From Solitalea longa (GTDB taxonomy: Bacteria; Bacteroidota; Bacteroidia; Sphingobacteriales; Sphingobacteriaceae): a DNA stretch of 64,000 bases. Where the stretch lies: positions 186,001 through 250,000 of the forward strand of contig NZ_PQVF01000008.1 of assembly GCF_002920915.1 (NCBI RefSeq), written 5' to 3'. Below, one piece after another: positions 43,771 to 52,515 of this stretch (positions are counted from its first letter, which is position 1; each line of letters opens with the position of its first letter). Made by a program: the position numbers and the translations under genes. The notes beneath the pieces were generated by a model. The model did not search any database. It was not told the DNA's origin and worked only from the letters and a program-made list of their open reading frames with translations.

Positions 43771-44709
43771 TTATTCATTTAAAATTTTTACGGCATGAGA
43801 ATCTTTCAAATGTTGTTTCAACTCATGGCCGTTTCCATGGAGGGTCCAAATCTCCTTAGCTTCCGACCGTTCAATCAAAGTAAGTATTTGGTTCCAATCT
43901 GCGTGATCGCTAATAAAAAGTTTTTCATCACAGTACTCCTGCAAATTCCCCCAACCGGATGCAAAGACCTTATAAACATCACGACTATGCTTATAACTTG
44001 AGAAAGTTAATGGGGGAACAATATAAACACTGTTTGATGAATGTTTCATTGTTTTGCGATCATATAGCTGCCATTTCCCTAAATCAATGCCGTACTGTTC
44101 ATAAATACGATGTATTGGAGCAATAGAATAATGTACAAGCACATTTAAGTTACTGCAATGCTCATTTATTAACTGCGTTATGCGCTGGGCCTTGCCTAAA
44201 GCATAGGCACCGAAAATTATATTGTTATTGAATTTATTAAGCTTTACAATTTCACTTTCGGCATTGGGATGAGCCGTTTCTGACGATGCAAACGTTGTTT
44301 CAGTGATCAATATATCTGCTTTTACAAACTCAAAAGGCTCATTTGTTGGATCAGCATCTAATTTAAAATCGCCTGTATAAAGAATTCGTTTGCCATCAAT
44401 TTCAACCAAAATCTGTGCAGAACCTAAGATATGGCCTGCACTATAGAAAGTGATGCGTGCATCATCAATCATAAATGACTGATGATAATCTCTGACCTGA
44501 AAGTTTTTACCTGCATTTTTCTTAAACCGAAGTTCCATTACCGACCGGGTAGATTCGGTGCAATAAACATTTTCTGATCCGGCCACAGCATGGTCGCCGT
44601 GAGCATGAGATATTACGGCATTTTTAACTGACTTTTGTGGATCGAGATAAAAATTATAGCGTGGGCAATACAACCCTATTTCTGTTAGTTTAAAATATTC
44701 TTCAACCAT
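43771..44709 (-). CDS. MBL-fold metallo-hydrolase (exonuclease-like)
   Basis: 312 residues. The HAHGDHA metal motif is in the N-terminal third, GHILGSAQ follows, and ILYTGDFKLD and HGNGHELKQH complete the metal sites. The overall order resembles ligase-associated DNA exonucleases, but no DNA ligase or helicase gene is nearby. It overlaps coaE by 8 nt. Likely a nuclease of the beta-CASP/MBL kind; the substrate is unproved. Confidence 0.7.
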   Translation of the reverse strand: MVEEYFKLTEIGLYCPRYNFYLDPQKSVKNAVISHAHGDHAVAGSENVYCTESTRSVMELRFKKNAGKNFQVRDYHQSFMIDDARITFYSAGHILGSAQILVEIDGKRILYTGDFKLDADPTNEPFEFVKADILITETTFASSETAHPNAESEIVKLNKFNNNIIFGAYALGKAQRITQLINEHCSNLNVLVHYSIAPIHRIYEQYGIDLGKWQLYDRKTMKHSSNSVYIVPPLTFSSYKHSRDVYKVFASGWGNLQEYCDEKLFISDHADWNQILTLIERSEAKEIWTLHGNGHELKQHLKDSHAVKILNE

Positions 44710-45298
44710 TTACTCTATTCAAAAACTGTTGATGCAAATGCAAAACCTGGGGTATAATGGCTTTAGATTCATCATTTAAAATTATAAAGTCAGCAAGCTT
44801 TACTTTTTCCTCTTCATTAAGCTGATTTTTTATCCTGCTTTTAACCTCATTTTCAGAACTTCCATCACGCGTCATTACACGCTTGATCCGCAATTCTTCG
44901 GGTGCCGTTACCAAAATATTAATGTCGTTTTGCTTGTAGCTGCCACTTTCAAACAGTAAGGCTGCTTCTTTTAATAAATAGGGTTTATACTGGTATTGTT
45001 TGCTCCATTTGTCAAAAGCTCTAAACACGGCAGGATGCACCATTGAATTAAGTAGGGCAAGTTTCTCCGCATTATTGAATACCATTTCGGCCAATAATTT
45101 GCGATTCAAGCTTCCATCTTCAAAGTAAACCGATTCTCCAAAATGTTGCTTAATTCCATTTACAAGAGTCTCGTCTTCCACCATTATGCGTTTAGCTTCA
45201 GTATCAGCAATAAAAACCGGTATACCTAATTGTTCAAATATTTTGACAACGGTGCTTTTACCACTACCAATTCCACCGGTTATTCCAACATTAAACAT
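44702..45298 (-). CDS. coaE: Dephospho-CoA kinase
   Basis: 198 residues. The P-loop is GITGGIGSGKST at the N-terminus. KEAALLFES and VTAPEELRIKRVMTRDG are family phrases, with the LID region between. It adds the 3'-phosphate to dephospho-CoA in the last step of CoA synthesis, in the cytosol. Its start codon overlaps the stop codon of the YbbR gene by one base, and it overlaps the MBL gene by 8 nt, so translation is coupled. Confidence 0.95.
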   Translation of the reverse strand: MFNVGITGGIGSGKSTVVKIFEQLGIPVFIADTEAKRIMVEDETLVNGIKQHFGESVYFEDGSLNRKLLAEMVFNNAEKLALLNSMVHPAVFRAFDKWSKQYQYKPYLLKEAALLFESGSYKQNDINILVTAPEELRIKRVMTRDGSSENEVKSRIKNQLNEEEKVKLADFIILNDESKAIIPQVLHLHQQFLNRVNG

Positions 45299-46257
45299 TA
45301 CTTAGCTACTAAAAAGTCAATAATATGAGGATTTATATTGATCACGCGAATAAAATCAGGTGAACGCAAAAGTTTAACATCCAAACGGTTTCGCCCCATG
45401 GTTTTCCACTGGTTTAAATCAACCTGGGCATAAAACATATCTTCATCAACCAAGGGATATTTATTCACCGGGCATAGGTACCTGATATTTATTTTGCCTG
45501 GCAACAAATTTACATCATAATTGCGATCATTATTAGCTAGATGTAACTTAACCATTATAGAGCCTTCAGTATATTTTTCAACCGGAATGCTTAACATCAC
45601 CAAGCTCGGTTTTATGGTAATATTATTTGTTTGATTTCCATCGAGCCTGATATACATTTTAACACTATCGGCTAAATCATGAAGAACAATTTTACGAGTA
45701 ACCCAGCCTTTAACTTTTGCAACCTCATCAATAGGACCACTTATGGTAACGCTGTCCGGATTTAGGATAAGATCTGATGAGTAAAAGTATTGCTTTTTGA
45801 AAGTTATATCTGCAAGCAACTCCAACGGAATCTTTTTAACAATCCGGCTTGAGAAATCAAGATTAATAATTTCGGGTTTAATACTTTTTATTTTGATACC
45901 CTTAGGCAATTGCCTGTTTAAAGCCTCAAGATGCTTATAAAGCAGAATATTACTATCAGCGATTTTGGAAATATCAATTTTTAATGGCCTGTTAAGCAAG
46001 TTTATCCTCGAAAACAACAATTGCCATCCCGTTCCTTCAACATTGAGCACAACCTCTTCAACCGTTTTAACGTTTAAGGTCCTGTCGGCAGGAATATTAG
46101 TTAAAAGAAGCTGCGTATTAACCTTAAAGAAATACTTATTTGACAGAGATGAGATGAGCCAGAAACATATTGCAAAAAAAAGGCAAATAAAGAACAGGCC
46201 GAGCTTCCGACGTTCTCTTTTATTTAAGTCAAATAATGATCTTTCTTTATTCGTCAT
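45298..46257 (-). CDS. YbbR/CdaR-like membrane-anchored protein
   Basis: 319 residues. One N-terminal transmembrane helix (about 19-39, LGLFFICLFFAICFWLISS) is followed by repeated YbbR-type beta modules (KKIPLELLADITFKKQYF and VTISGPIDEVAKVKGWV are the clearest). In Firmicutes the YbbR protein CdaR controls the diadenylate cyclase CdaA; no cyclase gene is in the window, so that link is only a possibility here. It is between yajC and coaE in the operon. Confidence 0.75.
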   Translation of the reverse strand: MTNKERSLFDLNKRERRKLGLFFICLFFAICFWLISSLSNKYFFKVNTQLLLTNIPADRTLNVKTVEEVVLNVEGTGWQLLFSRINLLNRPLKIDISKIADSNILLYKHLEALNRQLPKGIKIKSIKPEIINLDFSSRIVKKIPLELLADITFKKQYFYSSDLILNPDSVTISGPIDEVAKVKGWVTRKIVLHDLADSVKMYIRLDGNQTNNITIKPSLVMLSIPVEKYTEGSIMVKLHLANNDRNYDVNLLPGKINIRYLCPVNKYPLVDEDMFYAQVDLNQWKTMGRNRLDVKLLRSPDFIRVININPHIIDFLVAK

Positions 46258-46285
46258 TTAAGCGGTTTTACTTGCAATATAATTG

Positions 46286-46317
46286 AAAAAGCCATCCCCT
46301 AGATAAAGAGATGGCTT
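46286..46317 (-). terminator. Hairpin between yajC and ybbR genes
   Basis: An 8-bp stem (AAGCCATC 46289-46296 and GATGGCTT 46310-46317) with five U residues following on the minus strand. It may reduce read-through into the downstream ybbR-coaE part, although the operon clearly continues. Confidence 0.6.
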
Positions 46318-46338
46318 AAAAAAAAATATGATCTGTAA

Positions 46339-46659
46339 TTATGCTTCTTTTTCAGGAGTGTTTACAGCTTTAGAATTGTCTAAAGAGATACCTGACTTTT
46401 GGATCTTAATACGAACATTATGATCGATCTCAACGATAAAATAATCGGTTCCAACCTCAGAAATTTTACCATGAACACCGCCAATGGTCACCACTTTATC
46501 TCCTTTTTTCAACTCTTCAATAAATTTTTTCTGATCCTTCATTTTTTTGGTTTGAGGGCGGATCATGAAAAAGTAAAATACTACGGCAATAAGTACCATC
46601 ATAATTATTGATGAATTCATATTGCCACCTCCTGCTTGTAATAAAACGCTAGCTATCAT
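46339..46659 (-). CDS. yajC: Preprotein translocase subunit YajC
   Basis: 106 residues. One N-terminal transmembrane helix (about 15-33, SIIMMVLIAVVFYFFMIRP) is followed by KKMKDQKKFIEELKKGDKVV and the beta-domain GGVHGKISEVGTDYFIVE. YajC joins SecDF at the membrane. It is 23 nt after the DUF1573 gene. The call is firm. Confidence 0.93.
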   Translation of the reverse strand: MIASVLLQAGGGNMNSSIIMMVLIAVVFYFFMIRPQTKKMKDQKKFIEELKKGDKVVTIGGVHGKISEVGTDYFIVEIDHNVRIKIQKSGISLDNSKAVNTPEKEA

Positions 46660-46682
46660 TTTAAATTTATCGGTTTAAAAAC

Positions 46683-47102
46683 TTATTGTACTTCTCCTAT
46701 CAATTCCAACATTGTAGCCGTTGGATTTGTATTGGCTATAATGGTTACATGTTTATCCTGTAATCCTGTTTTACCTTCGCTGTTGAATTTCACATCAATC
46801 TCGCCAGTAGCACCCGGAGCAATAGGTTCATCTGGTTTACTTGGCACAGTGCATCCGCAGCTTGCAGTAGCACTTTTTATAATCAAAGGAAATTTGCCGG
46901 TATTCACAAATTTAAAGGTATGTTCAACAACCTCTCCCGCTGCGATTTTACCAAAATCAAATTTGTCTTCTACAAATTTAATTGTGGTTAACTGGCTGGT
47001 ATCGGCTACCGCGGTATTATTTGATGAAGCCTGATTCTTATTTCCTTTGTTACATGCTACAGCAGAGGCAGCAAGGGCTAAAATTAATATTGTTTTTTTC
47101 AT
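46683..47102 (-). CDS. DUF1573 lipoprotein
   Basis: 139 residues. The leader ends with AVAC (Cys17), a lipobox, followed by NKGNKNQASS. The DUF1573 domain has the phrase VNTGKFPLIIKSATASCGCTVP, with the CGC motif. It is an Ig-like fold of unknown role, very common in Bacteroidota. It lies 16 nt downstream of nusB and 23 nt upstream of yajC. Confidence 0.85.
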   Translation of the reverse strand: MKKTILILALAASAVACNKGNKNQASSNNTAVADTSQLTTIKFVEDKFDFGKIAAGEVVEHTFKFVNTGKFPLIIKSATASCGCTVPSKPDEPIAPGATGEIDVKFNSEGKTGLQDKHVTIIANTNPTATMLELIGEVQ

Positions 47103-47118
47103 ATTGGATAAATGGTGA

Positions 47119-48057
47119 TTATTCTACTAATCCTCTCCCCACTTTTCTAATCTTCTTTTCAGCCTTCAAATCTATCAGAATCTTATCAAGAATCCCATTA
47201 ATAAATACTTTACTTTTAGGGGTACTGAATTCTTTTGATAGATCAATGTATTCGTTAATTGTAACTTTAACCGGAATTTCGTTAAAGTTCAGCAATTCGC
47301 AAATCGCCATTTTCATCAAAATAGTATCCATGTAAGCAATTCGCTCCGGATCCCAGTTTTGTGTTTTTGAGGAAATATAATCCTGATATTCGCCATTATT
47401 ACGAATGGTTAGTTTGAACAGATCCATCATAAACTCTCTGTCATCCAACCAGTTTGCCGAAATAGGAGCCAGCTTTTGCTTAGTATCGCCAAATTCTTTC
47501 AGCGTTTTAACCATCATGCTAATAACTGATTCTTTATCAATTGGCCAGTTAATAAAACGATCTTCCATCATTTGCTCGAACAATACCGATTGAGGCAATA
47601 GCTTTTTGACAAAAAATATCAAAATCTCTCGATCCACACTCATGGTATGCTCAGCTTCTGTGCAATAAGCTTTGTATTCAGGCGTAGCGCAAAAATCTTT
47701 AAACAGCGTTCTGATAACCTCCTGATCATTCGAAAAGTCGATTTTCAATTTTTTAACCTCTTCGGTATAAGATGGAAATGTTTGAAGGAGCTTAATTAGC
47801 TTATTCTCAGCTATACGAGTACTTGCATTAAGGTCTTCTTCTGTTGGAATATATTTTGAAGCTCGTTCCTGAGCATCAACTATTGAGTATTGGGCAACTT
47901 CAATAGTAAGGTTTAACACAGTTAGGTAGGCTTCATTTACTTTAGCCACACTTTGTAACAAACTCTTCTCGAAACCCTGAATGTCTTTGGTTTCTGCCTG
48001 GTAAAAAGCATACAATGTTTGTAATGCTTTAATGCGCAAGTGCCTTCTGTTAAGCAT
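47119..48057 (-). CDS. nusB: Transcription antitermination factor NusB
   Basis: 312 residues. The C-terminal 130 residues are the NusB fold (PERIAYMDTILMKMAICELL, then EIPVKVTINEYIDLSKEFS, then KVFINGILDKI). The N-terminal half (about 1-170) is an extra helical segment typical of Bacteroidota NusB, which starts LNRRHLRIKALQTLYAF. It binds boxA with NusE and promotes rRNA antitermination. It begins the operon nusB-DUF1573-yajC-ybbR-coaE-MBL-DUF5522, from the -7 box at 48085. Confidence 0.92.
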   Translation of the reverse strand: MLNRRHLRIKALQTLYAFYQAETKDIQGFEKSLLQSVAKVNEAYLTVLNLTIEVAQYSIVDAQERASKYIPTEEDLNASTRIAENKLIKLLQTFPSYTEEVKKLKIDFSNDQEVIRTLFKDFCATPEYKAYCTEAEHTMSVDREILIFFVKKLLPQSVLFEQMMEDRFINWPIDKESVISMMVKTLKEFGDTKQKLAPISANWLDDREFMMDLFKLTIRNNGEYQDYISSKTQNWDPERIAYMDTILMKMAICELLNFNEIPVKVTINEYIDLSKEFSTPKSKVFINGILDKILIDLKAEKKIRKVGRGLVE

Positions 48058-48084
48058 CTAAAAGAACAATTAAAAATAAGGCCG

Positions 48085-48114
48085 CAAAGGTACAACTTAA
48101 AAGTTAGATTTCAG
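48085..48114 (-). promoter_or_regulatory. Promoter of the nusB operon
   Basis: On the minus strand the -7 box TACCTTTG (48085-48092) matches TAnnTTTG. A CTG, one base off the -33 TTG, lies 19 nt upstream at 48112-48114. The nusB start is 27 nt downstream of the -7 box. Confidence 0.55.
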
Positions 48115-48177
48115 AAGTACCCCTTTAAAATTTTAGCTTACAAGCGTTATCTTCTTACTTCTTACTTCTTAAATCAT

Positions 48178-49278
48178 TTAGCTATTTGCCTTTAACTGAC
48201 GAATATCGGCTATACGCTTATCAGCAATTTTTAAGGCTGCATTATATGGAGTAATCTGCTCTTTTTTTGATTTTCGGAAAATATCAAGGGTTACTCCGTA
48301 AATACTCTCGGCTAATTGCATGGTTCTCTTTTTACCAATACCTGAAATTTCTGAGTGTACACTGATCAAGCCCCCGGCGTTAATTAAAAAATCAGGAGCA
48401 TAAAGAATCCCCATTTCCAAGAGCATTTGCCCGTGTAATTCTTCATCCTGCAATTGATTATTTGCTGAACCAGCTATTATTGAGCATTTAAGGCGTTTAA
48501 TGGTATCGGAGTTCACCGTGGCACCTAGTGCACAAGGCGCATAAATATCTACATCCAAGTCATAGATCTGATTATTCGGAACAATGATCGCGTCGTGTTT
48601 GCGTGCAACATAAGTTAACCGCTCTTCATCCAAATCACTTATGTACACGCGTGAACCTTCGTCTCTAAGGTATTTAACCAAATATTCTCCTACGTTTCCA
48701 ATTCCCTGAACAGCAACCGATTTTCCAGAAAGACTATCATTTCCCCATTGCTCCTTTGCACTGGCTTTCATACCCATGTATACGCCGTACGCCGAAACGG
48801 GACCAGTATGCCCTGTTCCTCCAGTTGACTCTGAAAGTCCCACCACATGCGGAGTTTCCATCCGAATGTACTCCATGTCGCGAGCGTTTGTACCAACATC
48901 TTGTGAGGTAATGAACTCTCCATTTAAATTATTGATAAAACGAGCGAAACGACGAATTAAGGCCTCTGATTTATCTCGATTTGAATCACCAATAATAACC
49001 GCTTTACCACCACCAAAATTCAGCCCGGTAATTGCCGATTTATAGGTCATTCCACGAGACAATCGCAAAACATCGTCAAGGGCATCTGCCTCATTTCGAT
49101 AATGCCACATCCGAGTTCCTCCTATTGCCGGACCTAAAGTTGTATCATGAATTGCAATAATCGCTTTTAATCCTGTTGCCTTATCAGAACAAAACACAAC
49201 GTTTTTGTGCGATTGTTCAGCCATTTTATCAAATACAGAATTTGCATCAACAGAGTTAATTTCTTTGGTTTCGAACAT
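48178..49278 (-). CDS. Glu/Leu/Phe/Val dehydrogenase
   Basis: 366 residues. The active site is GGTRMW followed by GMTYKSAI and GGGKAVI, with both lysines. The NAD fold GxGxxG is in VQGIGNVGEYL. Members oxidise leucine, valine or related amino acids to keto acids with release of ammonia; leucine dehydrogenase is the best fit from length. It is a single-gene unit, flanked by gene-free stretches. Confidence 0.88.
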   Translation of the reverse strand: MFETKEINSVDANSVFDKMAEQSHKNVVFCSDKATGLKAIIAIHDTTLGPAIGGTRMWHYRNEADALDDVLRLSRGMTYKSAITGLNFGGGKAVIIGDSNRDKSEALIRRFARFINNLNGEFITSQDVGTNARDMEYIRMETPHVVGLSESTGGTGHTGPVSAYGVYMGMKASAKEQWGNDSLSGKSVAVQGIGNVGEYLVKYLRDEGSRVYISDLDEERLTYVARKHDAIIVPNNQIYDLDVDIYAPCALGATVNSDTIKRLKCSIIAGSANNQLQDEELHGQMLLEMGILYAPDFLINAGGLISVHSEISGIGKKRTMQLAESIYGVTLDIFRKSKKEQITPYNAALKIADKRIADIRQLKANS

Positions 49279-49481
49279 GAGGGCGAGGTTTTTAGTTGGT
49301 TGGCAATCAGTGCCATTAATATTAAATCTAAATAAATTTCACGCTTTTTAAACAAAAGCCGCACCAAAACATTAATAATTTATAAGGAATTTTCACTTTT
49401 AGTTATTGGGATATAAAATCAAGATAAAAGATAAATTAAAAGAACAGTAAAATCGTTACTCAAGGAGACTTAAGAAATCGA

Positions 49482-49489
49482 TATTTTTG
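49482..49489 (+). promoter_or_regulatory. -7 box of the ABC exporter gene
   Basis: TATTTTTG matches TAnnTTTG, 18 nt before the start codon of the exporter gene. No clear -33 TTG was found at 19-21 nt upstream. Confidence 0.4.
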
Positions 49490-49507
49490 CTTTGAAGAAT
49501 TATAAAA

Positions 49508-51301
49508 ATGGGTGAATTAAAGTATCTAAATAAATATCTTTTCAAATACCGATACCGTTTGATTCTTGGAATTGTGTTCGTCATTATCTCCAATTATTTC
49601 GGTGTAATTCCGGCAAAAATCATCAGACGGGCATTTGACCTTGTAAATGAAAACATAACACTTTATAAGCTTTTTTCGGGATTTAACAGTCAGGACACCA
49701 TTTACAGCATTTTTGGCAAAACAATGCTCATTTTCGGTCTTTCTGTATTATTAACGGCCATATTACGGGGTGTTTTTCTATTCTTTATGCGTCAAACCAT
49801 TATTGTGGTATCTCGCCTTATTGAGTATGACTTAAAAAATGAAATTTACAATCATTACCAGCAGCTTTCTCTTTCGTTTTACCGCCGAAACAACACCGGT
49901 GACTTAATGAACAGGATCACCGAAGACGTTAGTAGAGTACGAATGTACCTGGGGCCTGCCATCATGTATACCATCAACACCTTAGTGCTTTTCTTACTGG
50001 TGATTGTTACCATGGCAAATATTAATCTTAAATTGACCTTATTTTCACTACTGCCCTTACCTGTAATGGCCGTTGTTATTTACTATGTAAACTCAATTAT
50101 TCACCATAAAAGTGAGCATATTCAGGAGCAGTTGTCAAATCTTTCGAGCTTTACACAAGAGACCTTTTCAGGTGTCCGCGTGTTAAAAGCCTATGTACGA
50201 GAGGAAAAAATCAGGGAGGATTTTGAGGCCCAAAGCGAAGCCTATAAAAAACGTTCGATGAGCCTTGCCCGAGTCCAGGCATTTTTCTACCCAACTGTAT
50301 TGTTATTAGTTGGGATGAGTGTAGTGTTAACCGTTTACATTGGGGGCATTGAGGTTAAAAATGGAAATATCACTCCGGGTAATATAGCCGAGTTTATCGT
50401 TTACATAAATCAGCTAACTTTCCCTATGATGTCATTAGGCTGGGTTACCTCACTTATTCAACGTGCAGCGGCATCTCAAAAACGGATAAATGAGTTTCTC
50501 AATACAAAGCCTGAAATTACTTCATCAACCGAAAACGCTAGCGAAATTAAAGGTGATCTCGAATTCAGAAATGTAAGCTTTACCTATCCCGATACGGGAA
50601 TTCAAGCCTTAAAAAACGTGAGTTTTAATGCCAAGGCAGGAGAATTTATTGCCTTTATTGGCCGAACCGGCTCTGGAAAATCAACCATTGCCAATCTTAT
50701 TGCCCGCATGTATGATGTTAATTCCGGTGAAATTCTTATCGACAACAAAAATATTAAGGCCTATGACCTGAATAATTTGCGCGAAAATATGGGTTTTGTT
50801 CCGCAGGAAGTTTTCTTGTTCTCAGATACCATTACCAACAATATTGCTTTCGGTTTAAATAAGGTTGACAAGGAACAAGTTTATGAAGCTGCCCGAAAGG
50901 CCGCAGTTTACAATAATATCCAGGCTTTTCCGGATGGATTTGAAACCACTATTGGAGAAAGGGGTATCACACTCTCAGGTGGACAAAAACAACGGGTTTC
51001 AATTGCCCGTGCCATCATTAAAGAACCTCAAATTATGGTATTCGACGATTGCCTTTCGGCAGTAGATACTAAAACCGAAGAAGAGATTCTTTCAAACTTA
51101 GGCCAGGTAATGCATAATAAAACAAGTATTATAATCAGCCATAGGGTGTCTTCTATAAAAAATGCTGATAAAATATTTGTGATTGACGAAGGAATGATCA
51201 TCGAAAGTGGAAATCATGAAACTTTGATAGCCCAAAAAGGCGAATATTTTGAACTTTATGAAAAACAATTGCTGGAAGAAGAAGAAGTTTTAGACAATTA
51301 A
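49508..51301 (+). CDS. ABC-type exporter, fused membrane and ATPase domains
   Basis: 597 residues: six transmembrane helices (about 1-330), then an ATPase domain. Walker A is GRTGSGKST, the signature is LSGGQKQR, and the H-loop is ISHRVSS. Walker B reads IMVFDDCLSAVD, where the usual catalytic Glu after the Asp is a second Asp. That change is typical of one half of heterodimeric exporters such as YheI/YheH and TM287/288. A partner gene is not in the window. Substrate unknown (drug or lipid class). It is followed by a 190-nt gap. Confidence 0.85.
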   Translation: MGELKYLNKYLFKYRYRLILGIVFVIISNYFGVIPAKIIRRAFDLVNENITLYKLFSGFNSQDTIYSIFGKTMLIFGLSVLLTAILRGVFLFFMRQTIIVVSRLIEYDLKNEIYNHYQQLSLSFYRRNNTGDLMNRITEDVSRVRMYLGPAIMYTINTLVLFLLVIVTMANINLKLTLFSLLPLPVMAVVIYYVNSIIHHKSEHIQEQLSNLSSFTQETFSGVRVLKAYVREEKIREDFEAQSEAYKKRSMSLARVQAFFYPTVLLLVGMSVVLTVYIGGIEVKNGNITPGNIAEFIVYINQLTFPMMSLGWVTSLIQRAAASQKRINEFLNTKPEITSSTENASEIKGDLEFRNVSFTYPDTGIQALKNVSFNAKAGEFIAFIGRTGSGKSTIANLIARMYDVNSGEILIDNKNIKAYDLNNLRENMGFVPQEVFLFSDTITNNIAFGLNKVDKEQVYEAARKAAVYNNIQAFPDGFETTIGERGITLSGGQKQRVSIARAIIKEPQIMVFDDCLSAVDTKTEEEILSNLGQVMHNKTSIIISHRVSSIKNADKIFVIDEGMIIESGNHETLIAQKGEYFELYEKQLLEEEEVLDN

Positions 51302-51491
51302 CGGTAAATTTTGACAAAAGATATTTTTTCCTTATAATATTTACTGGTCTTTTAATTACAAACTCTTTTCTTTTATGTTATAGATGATTAAATTGCAAGA
51401 AAAAAGATAGTTAAATACGGGCTATTTATATTTGGAATTTTGAAAATTATTACTTTATATTTACGCCAAGCTAAACTTATTGACACTAACA

Positions 51492-51815
51492 ATGGGAGAT
51501 TTTGATAACAAAGAACGCGAAGAAGTATTCTCTAAAAAAGTAAGAGCAGGAAAACGTACTTATTTTTTCGATGTTAAATCGACTCGTGCTGGAGATTATT
51601 ACATTACCGTTACTGAGAGTAAAAAACGTATGGAAGACGGAGTGTTTGTTAAACATAAAATTTTCCTTTACAAAGAAGACTTCGAAAAATTCGCAGAAGG
51701 GCTGAACGAAGTGGTGGATTATATCAAATCTAACCAGGAAGTTGTTGAGAAACGCTACGAAGCTTTTGAAAGCAACGGTGTGCATGACAAAATTGACGAC
51801 GATTTTTCATTCTAA
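51492..51815 (+). CDS. DUF3276 (PUR-alpha-like) protein
   Basis: 107 residues from the ATG at 51492; an in-frame TTG 12 nt upstream is the longer alternative. The phrase EVFSKKVRAGKRTYFFDVKS and KIFLYKEDFEKFAEGLNEVVDYI match DUF3276, a Bacteroidota family with a PUR-like fold that binds nucleic acid. It is probably a small DNA- or RNA-binding protein with an abundant, general role. A strong terminator follows. Confidence 0.85.
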   Translation: MGDFDNKEREEVFSKKVRAGKRTYFFDVKSTRAGDYYITVTESKKRMEDGVFVKHKIFLYKEDFEKFAEGLNEVVDYIKSNQEVVEKRYEAFESNGVHDKIDDDFSF

Positions 51816-51833
51816 ACCAAAGATAGTTTAAAT

Positions 51834-51869
51834 AAAAAATGCATGAATTTGAGTTCATGCATTTTTTTT
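51834..51869. terminator. Bidirectional terminator
   Basis: The left arm AAAAAATGCATGAA (51834-51847) pairs with TTCATGCATTTTTT (51854-51867); the T-run continues to 51869. It ends the DUF3276 gene on the plus strand and, with the A-run on the left, the tetR gene on the minus strand. Confidence 0.9.
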
Positions 51870-51873
51870 GTTT

Positions 51874-52449
51874 TCACTTTTTAACACCTAGCCAGCACGA
51901 CTCTATTATTTCGTCTATTAGCACGTCTTCATTAAGGTTAATTTCATTAGTTTGATGAAAACGAACAAGGGCAACAATAGGTCCGTATACCAATGATAAT
52001 AGAGCGGTTGAGTGCATTGGTTTTAAATACCCCTGGTCAATACCCATTCCTAAGATTTCATAAACAGGAGCCAATATCTTCTCTCCTTTTCTTTTGGTGG
52101 TTTCAACAATAAAGGGAGAACTCGAATATTGCTCTATAAACCTGAATACCTGTAAATTATTCAGGTAAAAATCATATAAACTATGCCATACATTGGCAAA
52201 GTTCTTTTTGTATTCTTCCTCTTCATCAAAAGAATTTTGCACTACATCGTTAATTCTTCTTCTAATTTCCAGAAACAGTTCATTGATCAGTTCATCTTTA
52301 CTTTTAAAATAAAGGTAAACGGTTCCGGAAGCTACTCCTGCCTTTTCGGCAATGATTTTCATTGATGAACCATGAAAACCATGCTCAGTAATTATTTCTA
52401 AAGAAGAATTTAAGATTGATTGACGCTTATCAGCAACTTGTTGTTTCAT
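51874..52449 (-). CDS. TetR-family regulator
   Basis: 191 residues. The N-terminal HTH reads ILNSSLEIITEHGFHGSSM, then KIIAEKAGVASGTVYLYFKS, then KDELINELF. The C-terminal helical domain is unassigned. A palindrome TGAAC-N4-GTTCA lies 44 nt upstream of its start, the size of a TetR half-site pair. The ligand and target are unknown; the divergent neighbour on the far side is the DUF3276/exporter side, and the asparaginase gene reads into it. Confidence 0.88.
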   Translation of the reverse strand: MKQQVADKRQSILNSSLEIITEHGFHGSSMKIIAEKAGVASGTVYLYFKSKDELINELFLEIRRRINDVVQNSFDEEEEYKKNFANVWHSLYDFYLNNLQVFRFIEQYSSSPFIVETTKRKGEKILAPVYEILGMGIDQGYLKPMHSTALLSLVYGPIVALVRFHQTNEINLNEDVLIDEIIESCWLGVKK

Positions 52450-52493
52450 AAATAAGGATTGGTTCTAATAAAGATAATAGTTTTCATCAAAAA

Positions 52494-52507
52494 TGAACCA
52501 CCGTTCA
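52494..52507. promoter_or_regulatory. Candidate TetR operator
   Basis: TGAAC (52494-52498), CACC spacer, GTTCA (52503-52507): a 14-bp inverted repeat 44 nt before the tetR-type start codon and just past the asparaginase stop. Position and symmetry fit an autorepressor site. Confidence 0.55.
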
Positions 52508-52515
52508 GAATATAA

